A stretch of 64,000 bases of DNA from Nocardioides jiangxiensis (GCF_030580915.1 NZ_JAUQTA010000001.1:496001-560000); one strand, 5' to 3'. Positions 49,766 to 59,656 are shown, numbered from the stretch's first letter. A program made the numbers and translations. The notes: generated from the letters alone by a model not told the origin.

Positions 49766-50710
49766 TCAGCCCTTGCGCGCCTTGATCTCGTTGGTCAGCG
49801 CCGGGAGGACGGTGTGCAGGTCACCGACGACACCGAAGTCGACGAGCTCGAAGATCGGCGCCTCCTCGTCCTTGTTGACCGCGACGATCGTCTTCGACGT
49901 CTGCATGCCGGCGCGGTGCTGGATCGCACCGGAGATGCCGTTGGCGACGTACAGCTGCGGCGACACGACCTTGCCGGTCTGGCCCACCTGGAAGGTGTGC
50001 GGCTTCCAGCCGGAGTCGACGGCGGCACGCGAGGCACCGACAGCGGCACCGAGCTCGTCGGCGAGGGCCTCGACCGCGGTGAAGTCACCGCCGGTGCCAC
50101 GACCACCGGAGACCACGATGGCGGCCTCGGTGAGCTCGGGGCGACCCGTCGCCTGACGCGGCTGCGAGGCCACGATGGTGGCGGCCTTGGCGGCGTCGGA
50201 GATGGTGACGGCCGTCGGGACGGCGGTGCCGGCGCCGGCGACCTCCTCCGGGGCGGCAGCGTTGGGCTTGACCGTGATGATCGGGGTGCCCTTGGTGACC
50301 TTCGCCTGGACGGTGTAGTTGCCCGCGAAGACGGACTGCGTGGTCACACCGTTGGCGTCGACGTCGACGGCGTCGGTGATGACACCCGACTCGAGCTTGA
50401 TCGCCAGGCGAGCCGCGATCTCCTTGCCCTCGGCGGAGGAGGAGATCAGGATCGCGCCCGGGTTGGCCTGGGCGGCGATCTGCTGCAGCACCTCGGCCTT
50501 GGGGGCGACGAGGTAGCCCTTGATCTCGGCGTCGTCGACGACGTAGACCTTCTCGGCACCGAACTTGGCCAGCGCCTCGACCGGGGCAGCGCCCGAGCCG
50601 ATGAAGACGGCCGACGGCTCGCCGATGCGGCGGGCGATCGTGAGGAGCTCGTTGGTGGTCTTGCGGACAGCACCGTCGACGTGGTCGACGAGAACCAGAA
50701 TCTCAGCCAT
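49766..50710 (-). CDS. etfA: electron transfer flavoprotein alpha subunit
   Basis: A 314-residue EtfA/FixB protein that holds FAD and takes electrons from acyl-CoA dehydrogenases. The FAD-binding C-terminal domain shows [13 protein letters not shown] near 197, [28 protein letters not shown] near 228 and [25 protein letters not shown] near 258. It follows etfB by 11 bp. Confidence 0.97.
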   Translation of the reverse strand: MAEILVLVDHVDGAVRKTTNELLTIARRIGEPSAVFIGSGAAPVEALAKFGAEKVYVVDDAEIKGYLVAPKAEVLQQIAAQANPGAILISSSAEGKEIAARLAIKLESGVITDAVDVDANGVTTQSVFAGNYTVQAKVTKGTPIITVKPNAAAPEEVAGAGTAVPTAVTISDAAKAATIVASQPRQATGRPELTEAAIVVSGGRGTGGDFTAVEALADELGAAVGASRAAVDSGWKPHTFQVGQTGKVVSPQLYVANGISGAIQHRAGMQTSKTIVAVNKDEEAPIFELVDFGVVGDLHTVLPALTNEIKARKG

Positions 50711-50721
50711 TGTCAGACTCC

Positions 50722-51507
50722 TCAGATGAACTTCTTGGAAGCGAGGAAGTCGGCGAGCGCCTTGGCGCCCGAACCGTCCTCGTCCTTGACGATCTCGCCG
50801 GCGGTGCGCGGCGGGCGGGCAGCGGTGGCCTCGACCTGGGTCCAGGCGACGGAGAGGCCGACCTGGCCGGCGTCGACACCGAGGTCGCTCAGCGACAGGG
50901 TCTCGAGCGGCTTCTTCTTGGCGGCCATGATGCCCTTGAACGACGGGTAGCGCGGCTCGCCGGTCTGGTCGGTGACCGAGAGGACGACCGGCAGGGTGGC
51001 GCCGATGACCTCGGTGGCGGCGTCGCCGTCACGCTTGGCGCGGATCTGGTCGCCCTGGGTCTCGACGACCGAGGCGAAGGTGACCTGCGGCAGGCCGAGG
51101 CGCTCGGCGAGGGCGGCCGGGACGAGCGAGGTGCCCGCGTCGGTCGACGCCATGCCGGTGATGACGATGTCGGGGGTACCGATCTTCTTGATCGCCTCGG
51201 CCAGCACCAGCGAGGTGGCGATGGCGTCGGAGCCGGCGATCGCGTCGTCGACGATGTGGACGCCCTTGTCGGCACCCATCTGGAGGGCCTTGCGGACGGC
51301 GTCAGCAGCGCCCTCCGGGCCGATGCAGAGGGCGGTGACCTCGGAGCCCTCGTTCTTCTCGGCCAGCTGGAGCGCCTGCTCCACGGCGTACTCGTCGAGC
51401 TCGGAGAGGAGGCCGTCGACGCCAACGCGGTCGACGGTGTTGTCGCTCTCGAACTTCCGGTCGGCCGTGGCGTCCGGCACGTGCTTCACACAGACAACAA
51501 TGTTCAT
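50722..51507 (-). CDS. etfB: electron transfer flavoprotein beta subunit
   Basis: A 261-residue EtfB/FixA protein, the AMP-binding partner of EtfA. Typical segments: MNIVVCVKHVPDATADRKF at the start, LLSELDEYAVEQALQLAEK near 33, IVITGMASTDAGTSLVPAALAERLGLPQVTFA near 110-140, and the signature RYPSFKGIMAAKKKPLETLSLSDLG near 190. Begins the etfBA operon, with a 114-bp gap to a small membrane gene. Confidence 0.97.
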   Translation of the reverse strand: MNIVVCVKHVPDATADRKFESDNTVDRVGVDGLLSELDEYAVEQALQLAEKNEGSEVTALCIGPEGAADAVRKALQMGADKGVHIVDDAIAGSDAIATSLVLAEAIKKIGTPDIVITGMASTDAGTSLVPAALAERLGLPQVTFASVVETQGDQIRAKRDGDAATEVIGATLPVVLSVTDQTGEPRYPSFKGIMAAKKKPLETLSLSDLGVDAGQVGLSVAWTQVEATAARPPRTAGEIVKDEDGSGAKALADFLASKKFI

Positions 51508-51621
51508 GGTGGTGTGGCCCTGGGGCCCCTCCTGTGCAGTCGGATTTGGTCGTGATGTTACTGGTGAGTCACGGCGTCACGGTATGTCGTTCCACCGTGC
51601 GATCGCTCACAAGATGCGGTG

Positions 51622-51939
51622 TCAGGGACGGACGACGCGGTCCAGGACCCGTCCGAGGACGAGCCAGAAGATCGCCCCGATCCCCCAGTTGAACAGCGCG
51701 TTCTTGACATCGGCGTTGTCACCGGTGAACTGCTTGATGCCGTTGTCGCGACTGAAGACCCCGAGGTCCACCCAGCCGGCCACCGAGCGCACGAACGACA
51801 CGAGGCCGTTGTCGGCGTTGGCGGACAGCGCGAACGTGAGTGCGCCCAGCGCCAGGAACAACGCGAACAGCACGCACAGGGCCCACAGCAGCTGCGCAGC
51901 ACGGGTGCGCACCTGCGGGAGCGTCATCGAGAAGCCCAC
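51622..51939 (-). CDS. small membrane protein
   Basis: A 105-residue protein with two to three hydrophobic stretches (LLWALCVLFALFLALGALTFAL and ALFNWGIGAIFWLVLGRVL) joined by a polar loop with DNADVKNALFN. Start GTG 51939 has GGGGAGGGG upstream; ATG 51927 is an alternative. It lies between etfB and an enoyl-CoA hydratase gene on the same strand. No family recognised. Confidence 0.7.
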   Translation of the reverse strand: MGFSMTLPQVRTRAAQLLWALCVLFALFLALGALTFALSANADNGLVSFVRSVAGWVDLGVFSRDNGIKQFTGDNADVKNALFNWGIGAIFWLVLGRVLDRVVRP

Positions 51940-52003
51940 GGCCCCTCCCCTTCGTTTGATGGAGACCTTGCAGACGGTAGCCGACGTACGCCGCCGGCGC
52001 GGG

Positions 52004-52792
52004 TCAGCGGCCCGAGAACTCCGCCTTGCCCGGACCGCTCGCGAGGAACGAGGTCATGCCGGTGGTGCGGTCCTCGGTCGCGAAGACCGAGGCGAACTGC
52101 TGCTGCTCGATCGCCAGGCCGGTGTTGAGATCGACCTCGAGGCCGCGGTCGATGCACTCCTTCGCGGCCCGGATCGCCAGCGCGGCCGCCGTGGTGAACT
52201 GCGACGCCCACGCGACCGCCTCGGCGAAGACCTGGTCCGCGGGGACCAGCTTGTCGACCAGGCCGATGGCGAGCGCCTCGTCGGCCTTCACGAAGCGACC
52301 GGTGAAGATCAGGTCCTTGGCCTTCGCGGGGCCGATCAGGCGCGGCAGGCGCTGGGTGCCGCCCGCGCCCGGGATGATCCCGAGCAGGACCTCGGGCTGG
52401 CCGAAGGTGGCGTTGTCGGCGGCGATGCGGACGTCGGCGGCCAGGGTCAGCTCGCAGCCACCGCCGAGGGCGTAGCCGGTGACCGCGGCGACGACAGGCT
52501 TGGGGATGTTCGCGATCGCCGTCGCGGCCTCGCTGACGCCACGGGTGGCCTTGACCATGTCGGCGTACGACATCTCCGCCATCTCGGCGACGTCGTTGCC
52601 GGCCGCGAAGAGGCGCTCGCCGCCCCAGATCACGACGGCGCGCACGTCGTCGCGCTCGGTCGCCTCGGCGCACGCGGCCTTGAGCTCGGCCTGCACCTGC
52701 AGGCTGATCGCGTTCATCTTGGGCCGGTCCAGCCGGATCACGCCGACGCCCGGGGTGTCCTCGGAAACCTCGAGATTCACGAACTCGCCCAT
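52004..52792 (-). CDS. enoyl-CoA hydratase/isomerase
   Basis: A 262-residue crotonase-family enzyme, hydrating 2-enoyl-CoA esters in beta-oxidation. CoA-binding and oxyanion segments GERLFAAGNDVAEM near 58 and VTGYALGGGCELTLAADVRIA near 98-118 are present, and the catalytic Glu region EVLLGIIPGAGGTQRL near 128 holds both candidate Glu and the GxGG turn. It is a single gene near etfBA, a fitting partner for fatty-acid oxidation. Chain-length preference is unknown. Confidence 0.92.
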   Translation of the reverse strand: MGEFVNLEVSEDTPGVGVIRLDRPKMNAISLQVQAELKAACAEATERDDVRAVVIWGGERLFAAGNDVAEMAEMSYADMVKATRGVSEAATAIANIPKPVVAAVTGYALGGGCELTLAADVRIAADNATFGQPEVLLGIIPGAGGTQRLPRLIGPAKAKDLIFTGRFVKADEALAIGLVDKLVPADQVFAEAVAWASQFTTAAALAIRAAKECIDRGLEVDLNTGLAIEQQQFASVFATEDRTTGMTSFLASGPGKAEFSGR

Positions 52793-52926
52793 GTGCCTGC
52801 CACTCCTCAGATCGCTCTACGTCGGTGACGGCACACCCGGCCGTCGTACGCCGCGCATTCTGCCGCGCCACAGCGGCGAGCGCGGACGATGACCACCGCG
52901 GGCGAGCCCGAGTGCTTGCGACGGCC

Positions 52927-53118
52927 TCAGACCAGGAAGAAGGCGATGGCGCTGACCATCGTGAGGGCGCTGCCGCCGGTCAGCAGGAAGCGGCTGCGCG
53001 CGAGGCGCTGCTTCTTCCAGAGCCAGTGCTCCGCGTGGACCTGACGGTTGCGCAGCGAGATGCCGACAGCGAGGGCGACCACGCCCGAGAGACAGAGCAG
53101 CACGAGCAGCGCTTCCAT
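52927..53118 (-). CDS. small membrane protein
   Basis: A 63-residue protein with spans at each end (LLVLLCLSGVVALAVGISL and LLTGGSALTMVSAIAFFLV) and a basic middle (WLWKKQRLARSRF). ATG 53118 is preceded by AAGGTG. It is divergent from treS. Function unknown. Confidence 0.65.
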   Translation of the reverse strand: MEALLVLLCLSGVVALAVGISLRNRQVHAEHWLWKKQRLARSRFLLTGGSALTMVSAIAFFLV

Positions 53119-53260
53119 CGTCACACCTTCCACCCAGTTCCCGAGAGTCGCAGGCCATCGCCCACGTAACGGAGCAGCAGCAGAACCATGACGCAAGATG
53201 CGGCAACTCTCCAAATGGGATCGACGATCCTACGTGATCGCCCCCACTCAAACGATTGCG

Positions 53261-53273
53261 TATCGTGCAGTGC
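53261..53273 (+). promoter_or_regulatory. TANNNT -10 box and inverted repeat at the leaderless treS start
   Basis: TATCGT (53261-53266) is followed by 7 nt and ATG, with no ribosome site, so transcription likely starts at the A of ATG. The box is the right arm of an inverted repeat ACGAT-5-ATCGT (53252-53266), which a regulator could occupy to block initiation. Confidence 0.5.
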
Positions 53274-54950
53274 ATGACGCTTGATGCACAGCCGGAGTGG
53301 TTCCGGACCGCCGTCTTCTACGAGGTCCTCGTCCGCGCCTTCAAGGACTCCGACGGCAACGGCACCGGTGACTTCCGGGGCCTCGCCGAGAAGCTCGACT
53401 ACCTGCAGTGGCTCGGCGTCGACTGCCTGTGGGTCCCGCCGTTCTTCCCGAGCCCCCTGCGCGACGGTGGCTACGACGTCGCGGACTACACCGGCGTCCA
53501 CGAGGAGATCGGCACGATCGACGACTTCCGCTGGTTCCTCGAGCAGGCGCACGAGCGCGGCATCCGCGTGATCATCGACTTCGTCATGAACCACACCTCG
53601 GACCAGCATCCGTGGTTCCAGGCCTCCCGCTCCGACCCCGAGGGCCCCTACGGCGACTTCTACGTCTGGTCCGACACCGACGAGCTCTACCAGGACGCCC
53701 GGATCATCTTCGTCGACACCGAGCCGTCGAACTGGACGTGGGACCCGGAGCGCCAGCAGTACTACTGGCACCGCTTCTTCAGCCACCAGCCGGACCTCAA
53801 CTTCGACAACCCCAAGGTGCACGAGGCGATCTTCGAGGCCCTCACCTTCTGGCTGGACATGGGTCTGGACGGGTTCCGCCTGGACGCGGTGCCCTACCTC
53901 TACGAGCGTCCCGACACCAACGGCGAGAACCTCCCGGAGACCCACGCCTTCCTCCGGTCGGTCCGCAGCTTCGTCGACGAGCACTACCCGGGCCGGGTGC
54001 TGCTGTGCGAGGCCAACCAGTGGCCTGCCGACGTCGTGGAGTACTTCGGCGGCGAGCACGACTCCGAGGGCAACTGGGTGGGTACGGAGTGCCACATGGC
54101 GTTCCACTTCCCGGTCATGCCCCGCCTCTTCATGGCGGTGCGCCGCGAGTCGCGCTTCCCCATCTCGGAGATCCTCGAGCAGACGCCGGCCATCCCCGAC
54201 GGCTGCCAGTGGGGCATCTTCCTGCGCAACCACGACGAGCTGACCCTCGAGATGGTCACCGACGAGGACCGCGACTACATGTGGGCGGAGTACGCCAAGG
54301 ACCCGCGGATGAAGGCCAACATCGGCATCCGCCGCCGGCTCGCACCCCTGCTCGACAACGACATCAACCGCATGGAGCTGTTCACCGCGCTCCTGCTCTC
54401 CCTGCCCGGCTCCCCCGTCCTCTACTACGGCGACGAGATCGGGATGGGCGACAACATCTGGCTCGGCGACCGTGACGGCGTCCGCACGCCGATGCAGTGG
54501 ACCCCCGACCGCAACGCCGGATTCTCCAGCGCCACGCCCGGACGGCTGCACCTGCCGGCGATCCAGGACCCCGTCTTCGGCTACCAGGCCATCAACGTCG
54601 AGGCGCAGATGGAGAACACCTCGTCGCTGCTCCACTGGACACGCCGGATGATCCACGCGCGGCGCGGCCACGCGGCGTTCGGCCTGGGCACGTTCCACGA
54701 CCTGGGCGGTTCGAACCCGACGATCTTCTCCTTCATCCGCGAGCACGGCGGCGACGTGATCCTCTGCGTCAACAACCTGTCGCGCTTCCCGCAGCCGGTC
54801 GACCTCGACCTGCGTCGCTGGGAGGGGTGGACGCCCGTGGAGCTGCTCGGAGGCGTGCCGTTCCCCCGCATCGGCGAGCAGCCCTACGTCCTCACCCTCG
54901 GTGCCCACGGCTTCTACTGGTTCCGCCTCACTCGGGAGACAACGGCATGA
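53274..54950 (+). CDS. treS: trehalose synthase (maltose alpha-D-glucosyltransferase) TreS
   Basis: A 558-residue GH13 enzyme that interconverts trehalose and maltose. Catalytic residues of the alpha-amylase fold are seen: Asp204 in [11 protein letters not shown], Glu246 in LLCEANQWP, Asp321 in [10 protein letters not shown]; the motif [14 protein letters not shown] near 102 is the first conserved region. Length is typical of TreS. ATG 53274 follows a leaderless-type -10 box. The stop overlaps the mak start by 4 bp; TreS and Mak together make maltose 1-phosphate for alpha-glucan synthesis by the GlgE route (glgE is not in the window). Confidence 0.96.
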   Translation: MTLDAQPEWFRTAVFYEVLVRAFKDSDGNGTGDFRGLAEKLDYLQWLGVDCLWVPPFFPSPLRDGGYDVADYTGVHEEIGTIDDFRWFLEQAHERGIRVIIDFVMNHTSDQHPWFQASRSDPEGPYGDFYVWSDTDELYQDARIIFVDTEPSNWTWDPERQQYYWHRFFSHQPDLNFDNPKVHEAIFEALTFWLDMGLDGFRLDAVPYLYERPDTNGENLPETHAFLRSVRSFVDEHYPGRVLLCEANQWPADVVEYFGGEHDSEGNWVGTECHMAFHFPVMPRLFMAVRRESRFPISEILEQTPAIPDGCQWGIFLRNHDELTLEMVTDEDRDYMWAEYAKDPRMKANIGIRRRLAPLLDNDINRMELFTALLLSLPGSPVLYYGDEIGMGDNIWLGDRDGVRTPMQWTPDRNAGFSSATPGRLHLPAIQDPVFGYQAINVEAQMENTSSLLHWTRRMIHARRGHAAFGLGTFHDLGGSNPTIFSFIREHGGDVILCVNNLSRFPQPVDLDLRRWEGWTPVELLGGVPFPRIGEQPYVLTLGAHGFYWFRLTRETTA

Positions 54951-56329
54951 TCACTCCGGTTCCGTCCGACATCGAGCGCTACCTCGCCACAGCGCGGTGG
55001 TTCGCCGGCAAGGGCCGTGCGTTTCGCGTCAGCGACACCCACGTCGCCGCGTTGGACGGAGCCGAGCCACGCTCGGTCGTGGTGCTGGCCGAGGTCGCGT
55101 ACGACGACGCGGCCGGCGGCAGCGAGCTCTACCAGCTCCCGGTCTCCCTCCACCCGCGACCGCAGGAGCACCTCGAGTCCGCGCGGATCGGGCTGTGGGG
55201 CGGCCTCCACGCGTACGACGCCGTACACGACAGGGCTGCGATGACCGGGTGGCTCAGGGCGCTCTCCGGGGCCGAGCACACCGGCCAGCTCCGCTTCCAC
55301 CGCTGCGCGGACGCCCGGATCGACACCGATGAGCGGCCCTCGCTGATGACGGCCGAGCAGTCGAACTCCTCCGTGGCCTTCGGCGAGGAGAGCCTGCTGA
55401 AGGTCTTCCGCAAGGTGACCCCGGGGACCAACCCGGACGTCGAGATCCACGACGTGCTGACGCGTGCGGGCTCCGACCACGTGGCCGCCCTGTACGGGTG
55501 GGTCGACTGGGAGCGCGGCGACGGCGAGGTGTTCCAGCTCGGGTTCCTCCAGCAGTTCCTGCGCACGGCCAGCGACGGGTGGACGCTGGCCTCCGCGAGC
55601 GTGCGCAGTCTCTTCGCCGAGGCCGACCTGCACCCGCACGAGGTCGGCGGCGACTTCGCCGGAGAGGCGGCCCGCCTCGGGGAGGGCCTGGCGGAGACCC
55701 ATGCCGCGCTTGCCGAGCACTTCCCCGTCGCCGCCCTCCCCGCTGGCGGCGCACGCGACCTCGCCGACACGATGCTCGAGCGGCTCGACCGCGCGATCGA
55801 GCCGGTGCCCGCGCTCGCGGCGTACGCCGACCGGATCCGTCCACTCCTGGCGGCCGTCAGCGACGTCTCCCACATCCCGGTCCAGCGGATCCACGGCGAC
55901 CTGCACCTCGGCCAGACACTGCGCACCGTGAAGGGCTGGAAGTTCGTCGACTTCGAGGGCGAGCCGGCTCGGCCGCTGGCGGCCCGTCGTCTCCCCGAGT
56001 CGGTGTGGCGCGACGTGGCGGGCATGCTCCGGTCCTTCGACTACGTGGCGGCCGTCGTCCAGCGCGAGCTCGACGGCGACGTCCCGACGCGCGAGCAGCG
56101 CGCCTTCCGCGCCCGCGAGTGGGTCGAGCGCAACCGCGCCGCCTTCCTCACCGCGTACGCCGGACGGCCGCTCACGCCGGACGAGCAGGTGCTCCTGACG
56201 GCGTTCGAGGCGGACAAGGCCGTCTACGAGTGCGCCTACGAGATCCGCAACCGGCCGGACTGGATCGACATCCCGCTCACCGCCGTGGCGCGCCTCAGTG
56301 ACCACGAGGGGCGGCCTGGGGGAGAGTGA
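54947..56329 (+). CDS. mak: maltokinase
   Basis: A 460-residue kinase that phosphorylates maltose with ATP. The APH-type catalytic core is seen: [12 protein letters not shown] with Asp318, and KFVDFEGEP with Asp335. The N-terminal cap domain begins [20 protein letters not shown]. It overlaps treS by 4 bp (ATGA) and likely works on its maltose product. Long upstream frame from 54497 rejected as treS antisense-frame shadow. Confidence 0.95.
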   Translation: MITPVPSDIERYLATARWFAGKGRAFRVSDTHVAALDGAEPRSVVVLAEVAYDDAAGGSELYQLPVSLHPRPQEHLESARIGLWGGLHAYDAVHDRAAMTGWLRALSGAEHTGQLRFHRCADARIDTDERPSLMTAEQSNSSVAFGEESLLKVFRKVTPGTNPDVEIHDVLTRAGSDHVAALYGWVDWERGDGEVFQLGFLQQFLRTASDGWTLASASVRSLFAEADLHPHEVGGDFAGEAARLGEGLAETHAALAEHFPVAALPAGGARDLADTMLERLDRAIEPVPALAAYADRIRPLLAAVSDVSHIPVQRIHGDLHLGQTLRTVKGWKFVDFEGEPARPLAARRLPESVWRDVAGMLRSFDYVAAVVQRELDGDVPTREQRAFRAREWVERNRAAFLTAYAGRPLTPDEQVLLTAFEADKAVYECAYEIRNRPDWIDIPLTAVARLSDHEGRPGGE

Positions 56330-56333
56330 CCCC

Positions 56334-56930
56334 ATGACGGACGACACCACCCTCTCGGGCACCGCGGGCACCTCCGGCACGGACAAGGCGAAGGGCGGCG
56401 TCCGCGAGACGCTCAGCAACGGCCTGCTCTTCCTCGGCCTCCTCGTCTTCCTCGGAGCCGGAGCCTTCGTCGGCTGGCTCCTCGCGATCAGCATCGGCTT
56501 CCGGCTCTGGGCCAGCTGGCTGGGCCACCGCGTCGACGGCAGCATGCTCAACGGCACGCTGTGGGGCCTCTCCCTGGGCTTCGTCTGCACGCTGATCCCG
56601 CTGATCATCGCGCGACAGGCGCTGCGCCGGATCCGGTTCGTCGCGCGCCTGGTGATCCTCGTGATCGCGCTGGCGATCGCGCTCCCCAACATCGCCACCC
56701 TCACGGTGCACTTCGGCTCGGGCAAGGGCGCCCACGCCGGCCAGCGGATCCTCGACGTGGACGCCCCGGGCGTCGTCGTCGGCACCTACGTCGGCATGGC
56801 GATCGCCGTCGGCGTGTTCCTGCTGCTGGTGCTCTGGGGCATCATGCGCTGGAACGACAAGCGCAAGACCCGCAAGCTCTCGCGCAAGCTGGCCGAGATG
56901 GCCGGCGATGCAGCCGACAGCGCCGACTGA
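56334..56930 (+). CDS. membrane protein of unknown function
   Basis: A 198-residue protein with four probable spans: LLFLGLLVFLGAGAFVGWLL, LNGTLWGLSLGFVCTLIPLII, LVILVIALAIALPNIATL and VGTYVGMAIAVGVFLLLVLWG, and a basic, Lys/Arg-rich C-terminus. ATG 56334 follows GGGGGAGAG. It starts 4 bp after the mak stop and may be co-transcribed. No family recognised. Confidence 0.8.
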   Translation: MTDDTTLSGTAGTSGTDKAKGGVRETLSNGLLFLGLLVFLGAGAFVGWLLAISIGFRLWASWLGHRVDGSMLNGTLWGLSLGFVCTLIPLIIARQALRRIRFVARLVILVIALAIALPNIATLTVHFGSGKGAHAGQRILDVDAPGVVVGTYVGMAIAVGVFLLLVLWGIMRWNDKRKTRKLSRKLAEMAGDAADSAD

Positions 56931-56962
56931 CCGCGCGACCTGACCCGCGACGCGCAGCCCCG

Positions 56963-56974
56963 TAGGGTGGTCCC
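56963..56974 (+). promoter_or_regulatory. TANNNT -10 box giving a leaderless Nudix mRNA
   Basis: TAGGGT (56963-56968) is followed by 6 nt and the GTG start of the Nudix gene. Confidence 0.45.
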
Positions 56975-57742
56975 GTGACCCAGCCCGGCACCGACGTCCA
57001 GACCATCGCCGACGGCATCGCGCGGCTCAGCTGGGCGTTGCACGTCCAGGAGCGGAGCTTCCTGGACGCCGTGGGCGAGGTGTCCGAGGCCGTCCAGCAG
57101 GCGCTCGCCAGCCACGGCCGCGTCGAGGTCGTGATCGACCCCGACGACACCGTGGCGCAGCGCGTCGCGACCTGGTCGGGGCTGCACCGCGAGGGCATCC
57201 TGCGCGGGTACGCCGGCGGTGCCGACCGGATCCTCTACGCACGGCTCAGCACGGATGTGCCGGTGAGCGAGCCGGTCGGCTTCCGCACGCTGCTCAACTC
57301 GTTCCTGCCGCGCAAGCGCGCCATCGGCCAGGTGCTGGTCCGCGATCCCGAGGGTCGGGTGCTGCTGTGCCAGCTCACCTACAAGAAGGACTGGGACCTC
57401 CCTGGCGGCGTGGTGGAGGTCGGCGAGTCACCGCAGCTCGCGGCCGTGCGCGAGGCCGAGGAGGAGCTGGGCCTGCAGATCCCGCCGGGCGACCTCCTGC
57501 TCACCGACTGGCTCCCACCCTGGGGCGGCTGGGATGACGCGATCTGCCTCGTCTTCGACGGCGGCGTGCTGCCCACCGACACCCTCGACCGGATCGTGCG
57601 CGAGGAGCGCGAGATCCGTTCGGTCGCGTGGTGCACCCCCGACGAGGTCGCCGAGCGGGCCGCTGACTTCACCACACGCCGGATCCAGGCTGCGCTGGAT
57701 GCGCTGACGGGCGGGTCGGCCTACACCGAGTCGGGCCGCTGA
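56975..57742 (+). CDS. Nudix hydrolase with N-terminal GNAT-like half domain
   Basis: A 255-residue protein. Residues 1-95 end in QRVATWSGLHREGILRGYAGGADRILYARL, which resembles the C-terminal half of a GNAT acetyltransferase; the acetyl-CoA-binding half appears to be missing. Residues 110-240 form a Nudix domain with the box GGVVEVGESPQLAAVREAEEELGL (Gx5Ex7REUxEExGU; conserved Glu residues present), so it should hydrolyse a nucleoside diphosphate linked to another group. The substrate is unknown. The gene abuts the EamA transporter gene convergently with no gap. Confidence 0.88.
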   Translation: MTQPGTDVQTIADGIARLSWALHVQERSFLDAVGEVSEAVQQALASHGRVEVVIDPDDTVAQRVATWSGLHREGILRGYAGGADRILYARLSTDVPVSEPVGFRTLLNSFLPRKRAIGQVLVRDPEGRVLLCQLTYKKDWDLPGGVVEVGESPQLAAVREAEEELGLQIPPGDLLLTDWLPPWGGWDDAICLVFDGGVLPTDTLDRIVREEREIRSVAWCTPDEVAERAADFTTRRIQAALDALTGGSAYTESGR

Positions 57743-58633
57743 TCAGGCGGGAGCCTCCACCGGCACCACGACGCGGGTCCGCGCCGGCGGGCGCAGGGCG
57801 ATCAGCACCCCGAGGAGCATGACCATGCCGCCCATGACCTCGGCCAGGTTGGGCCGGTCGCCGAAGGCGACCCAGGCGGAGACCATCGCCACGGGCGGCA
57901 CGACCAGCACCCAGGGCACCACCTGGTGCGCGGGGTTGCGGGCCAGCAGGGAGTTGAAGATCCCGTAGCCGAGCAGCGAGCTGACCCCCGCGGTGAACGC
58001 CGTCGAGGCCACCGCCTTCCACCCGAACGCCGCGAGCCCGTCGGCGATCCGTGCCGGACCCTCGACCAGCAGCGACACCGCGAAGAGGGGCAGGGGAACG
58101 AAGAGCGCCGACCAGACGGTGACCCCGAGACCGCCGGGAGCCTTCGCTGCACGCGCGATGGTGTTGCCGACGCCCCAGCTCAGTGCGCCGCAGAGACAGA
58201 GGAGCAGCGCGGTCAGCGGCACCTCTCCCCCGCGGCCGGCGCCGACCACCACGAGGCCGACGGTGGCGACCGCGACGCCGAGCACCTGCACGGGCGCCGG
58301 CAGCTCGCGCAGGACGCCTGCAGCGATGACGATGGTGAAGACGACCTGCGCCTGCAGGACCAGCGCCGCGATCCCAGGCGGGAGGCCCGCCTCCATGGCG
58401 GCGTACACGAAGCCGAACTGACCGGCCGACATGAACAGCCCGATGCCCGCCAGGGTGCGCCACGGCACCGCGGGGCGCGCCACGAGGAAGACCGCCGGAA
58501 GCACGACCGCGACGAACCGGATCGAGGCGAAGAGCAACGGCGGCACGTCCTGCAGGCCCCACTCGATGGCGAGGAAGTTGACCCCCCAGATGACCATCAC
58601 GAGCAGGGCGAGGAGGGAGTCGCGGCGGTTCAT
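57743..58633 (-). CDS. EamA-family transporter (DMT superfamily)
   Basis: A 296-residue protein with ten predicted spans in two EamA repeats: LLALLVMVIWGVNFLAIEWGL at the start, VFTIVIAAGVLRELPAPVQVLGV in the middle, and VVPWVLVVPPVAMVSAWVAFGDRPNLAEVMGGMVMLLGVLIAL at the end. These carry small metabolites out of the cell. ATG 58633 is used; the longer frame has no ribosome site. Substrate unknown. Confidence 0.92.
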   Translation of the reverse strand: MNRRDSLLALLVMVIWGVNFLAIEWGLQDVPPLLFASIRFVAVVLPAVFLVARPAVPWRTLAGIGLFMSAGQFGFVYAAMEAGLPPGIAALVLQAQVVFTIVIAAGVLRELPAPVQVLGVAVATVGLVVVGAGRGGEVPLTALLLCLCGALSWGVGNTIARAAKAPGGLGVTVWSALFVPLPLFAVSLLVEGPARIADGLAAFGWKAVASTAFTAGVSSLLGYGIFNSLLARNPAHQVVPWVLVVPPVAMVSAWVAFGDRPNLAEVMGGMVMLLGVLIALRPPARTRVVVPVEAPA

Positions 58634-58701
58634 GGCCGGAGTCTGCCGCCCCGACACCTGCTCATGCCACACGATTTCGGCCGAGCACGCGGCCGCACGG
58701 G

Positions 58702-59628
58702 TCAGAAGAGCGCGGAGGCGAGGTTCTGCCGGCCACGGAGCACCCGCGGATCCTCGTTGCCGACCGCGGCGAAGAGACCGATCAGGTGCTCGCGCGCCTT
58801 CGCCCGCTCGTCGCCGGACGTGCGGGCCACGAGCCCGACCAGCCGGTTGAACGCGTCGTCGACGTGACCGCCGAGCAGGTCGAGGTCGGCCACCAGCGTC
58901 TGGGCGTCGACGTCGTCGGGGTTCTCCGCGGCGGCGGTGCGCGCGGCCGTCAGGTCGACGCCGCGGGTCCGCTGGAGCACGCGCGCCATGGCCAGCCCGG
59001 CAGCGGCCTCGACGTCGGCGGGGTTGGCGTCGACGAGCTTCTTGTACTCCGCCACCGCGGCGTCGATGTCGCCCGCCTCGAGCGCGGCCTGGGCGGGCGC
59101 GTAGCGCGGGTCGACCGCGTCCTCGTCGCCCTCGGCGACCGTCGAGCGCGGCTGGTGGCGCTGGGTGATGCCCTGGGCCGTGAGCTGCTGCGACATCGTC
59201 TGCAGCAGCGTGTCGATCTCCTCGCGGGTCAGCAGGCCGGTGATCGGCTGGGTCACGGGGCGGCCGTCGAGCAGGATCAGCATGAGCGGCACCGTCGGGA
59301 TCTGCATCGCCTGGGCGAGCTGGGGCGTCGCGTCGACGTCGACCAGGCCACAGAGGAAGCGACCCTCGTAGCCCTCGATCGCACCCGCCACGTCCTCGGC
59401 GTACGCCGCGGTCTCGGGCGAGCGGTCCGGCGCGAAGAAGGCCAGCACCACCGGGGCATGCATCGACGCCTCAAGGACGCCCTGGAAGCTCTGTTCGTCG
59501 ACCGTCACCGTGTAGGCGCCCGCGAGGCCGCCCGCGGGTGCCTCACCCGCGGGGGTCGCCGGAGCGGCGGGGCGCTTGAGCGCCGAGAGGTCGATGGCAC
59601 CAGGACGGGAGAACGGCTGCTGCGTCAT
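58702..59628 (-). CDS. thioredoxin-TPR protein without the CXXC motif
   Basis: A 308-residue protein with a thioredoxin fold at about 35-150 (SFQGVLEASMHAPVVLAFFAPDRSPETAAYAEDV and the cis-Pro region QIPTVPLMLILLDG) and a TPR-like helical part after about 175 (YAPAQAALEAGDIDAAVAEYKKLVDANPADVEAAAGLAMA). The place of the CXXC active site is occupied by PDRSPE, so it has no dithiol and probably acts as a chaperone or holdase, similar to CnoX/YbbN-type proteins. Single gene. Confidence 0.9.
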   Translation of the reverse strand: MTQQPFSRPGAIDLSALKRPAAPATPAGEAPAGGLAGAYTVTVDEQSFQGVLEASMHAPVVLAFFAPDRSPETAAYAEDVAGAIEGYEGRFLCGLVDVDATPQLAQAMQIPTVPLMLILLDGRPVTQPITGLLTREEIDTLLQTMSQQLTAQGITQRHQPRSTVAEGDEDAVDPRYAPAQAALEAGDIDAAVAEYKKLVDANPADVEAAAGLAMARVLQRTRGVDLTAARTAAAENPDDVDAQTLVADLDLLGGHVDDAFNRLVGLVARTSGDERAKAREHLIGLFAAVGNEDPRVLRGRQNLASALF

Positions 59629-59656
59629 GCCCCCATCTTTCCAAACGGGGCCAGCC

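Noticed and set aside
53121..54908. 595-codon leftward open frame over treS
   Set aside because: Antisense to TreS with complete catalytic motifs; composition is shadow-like.
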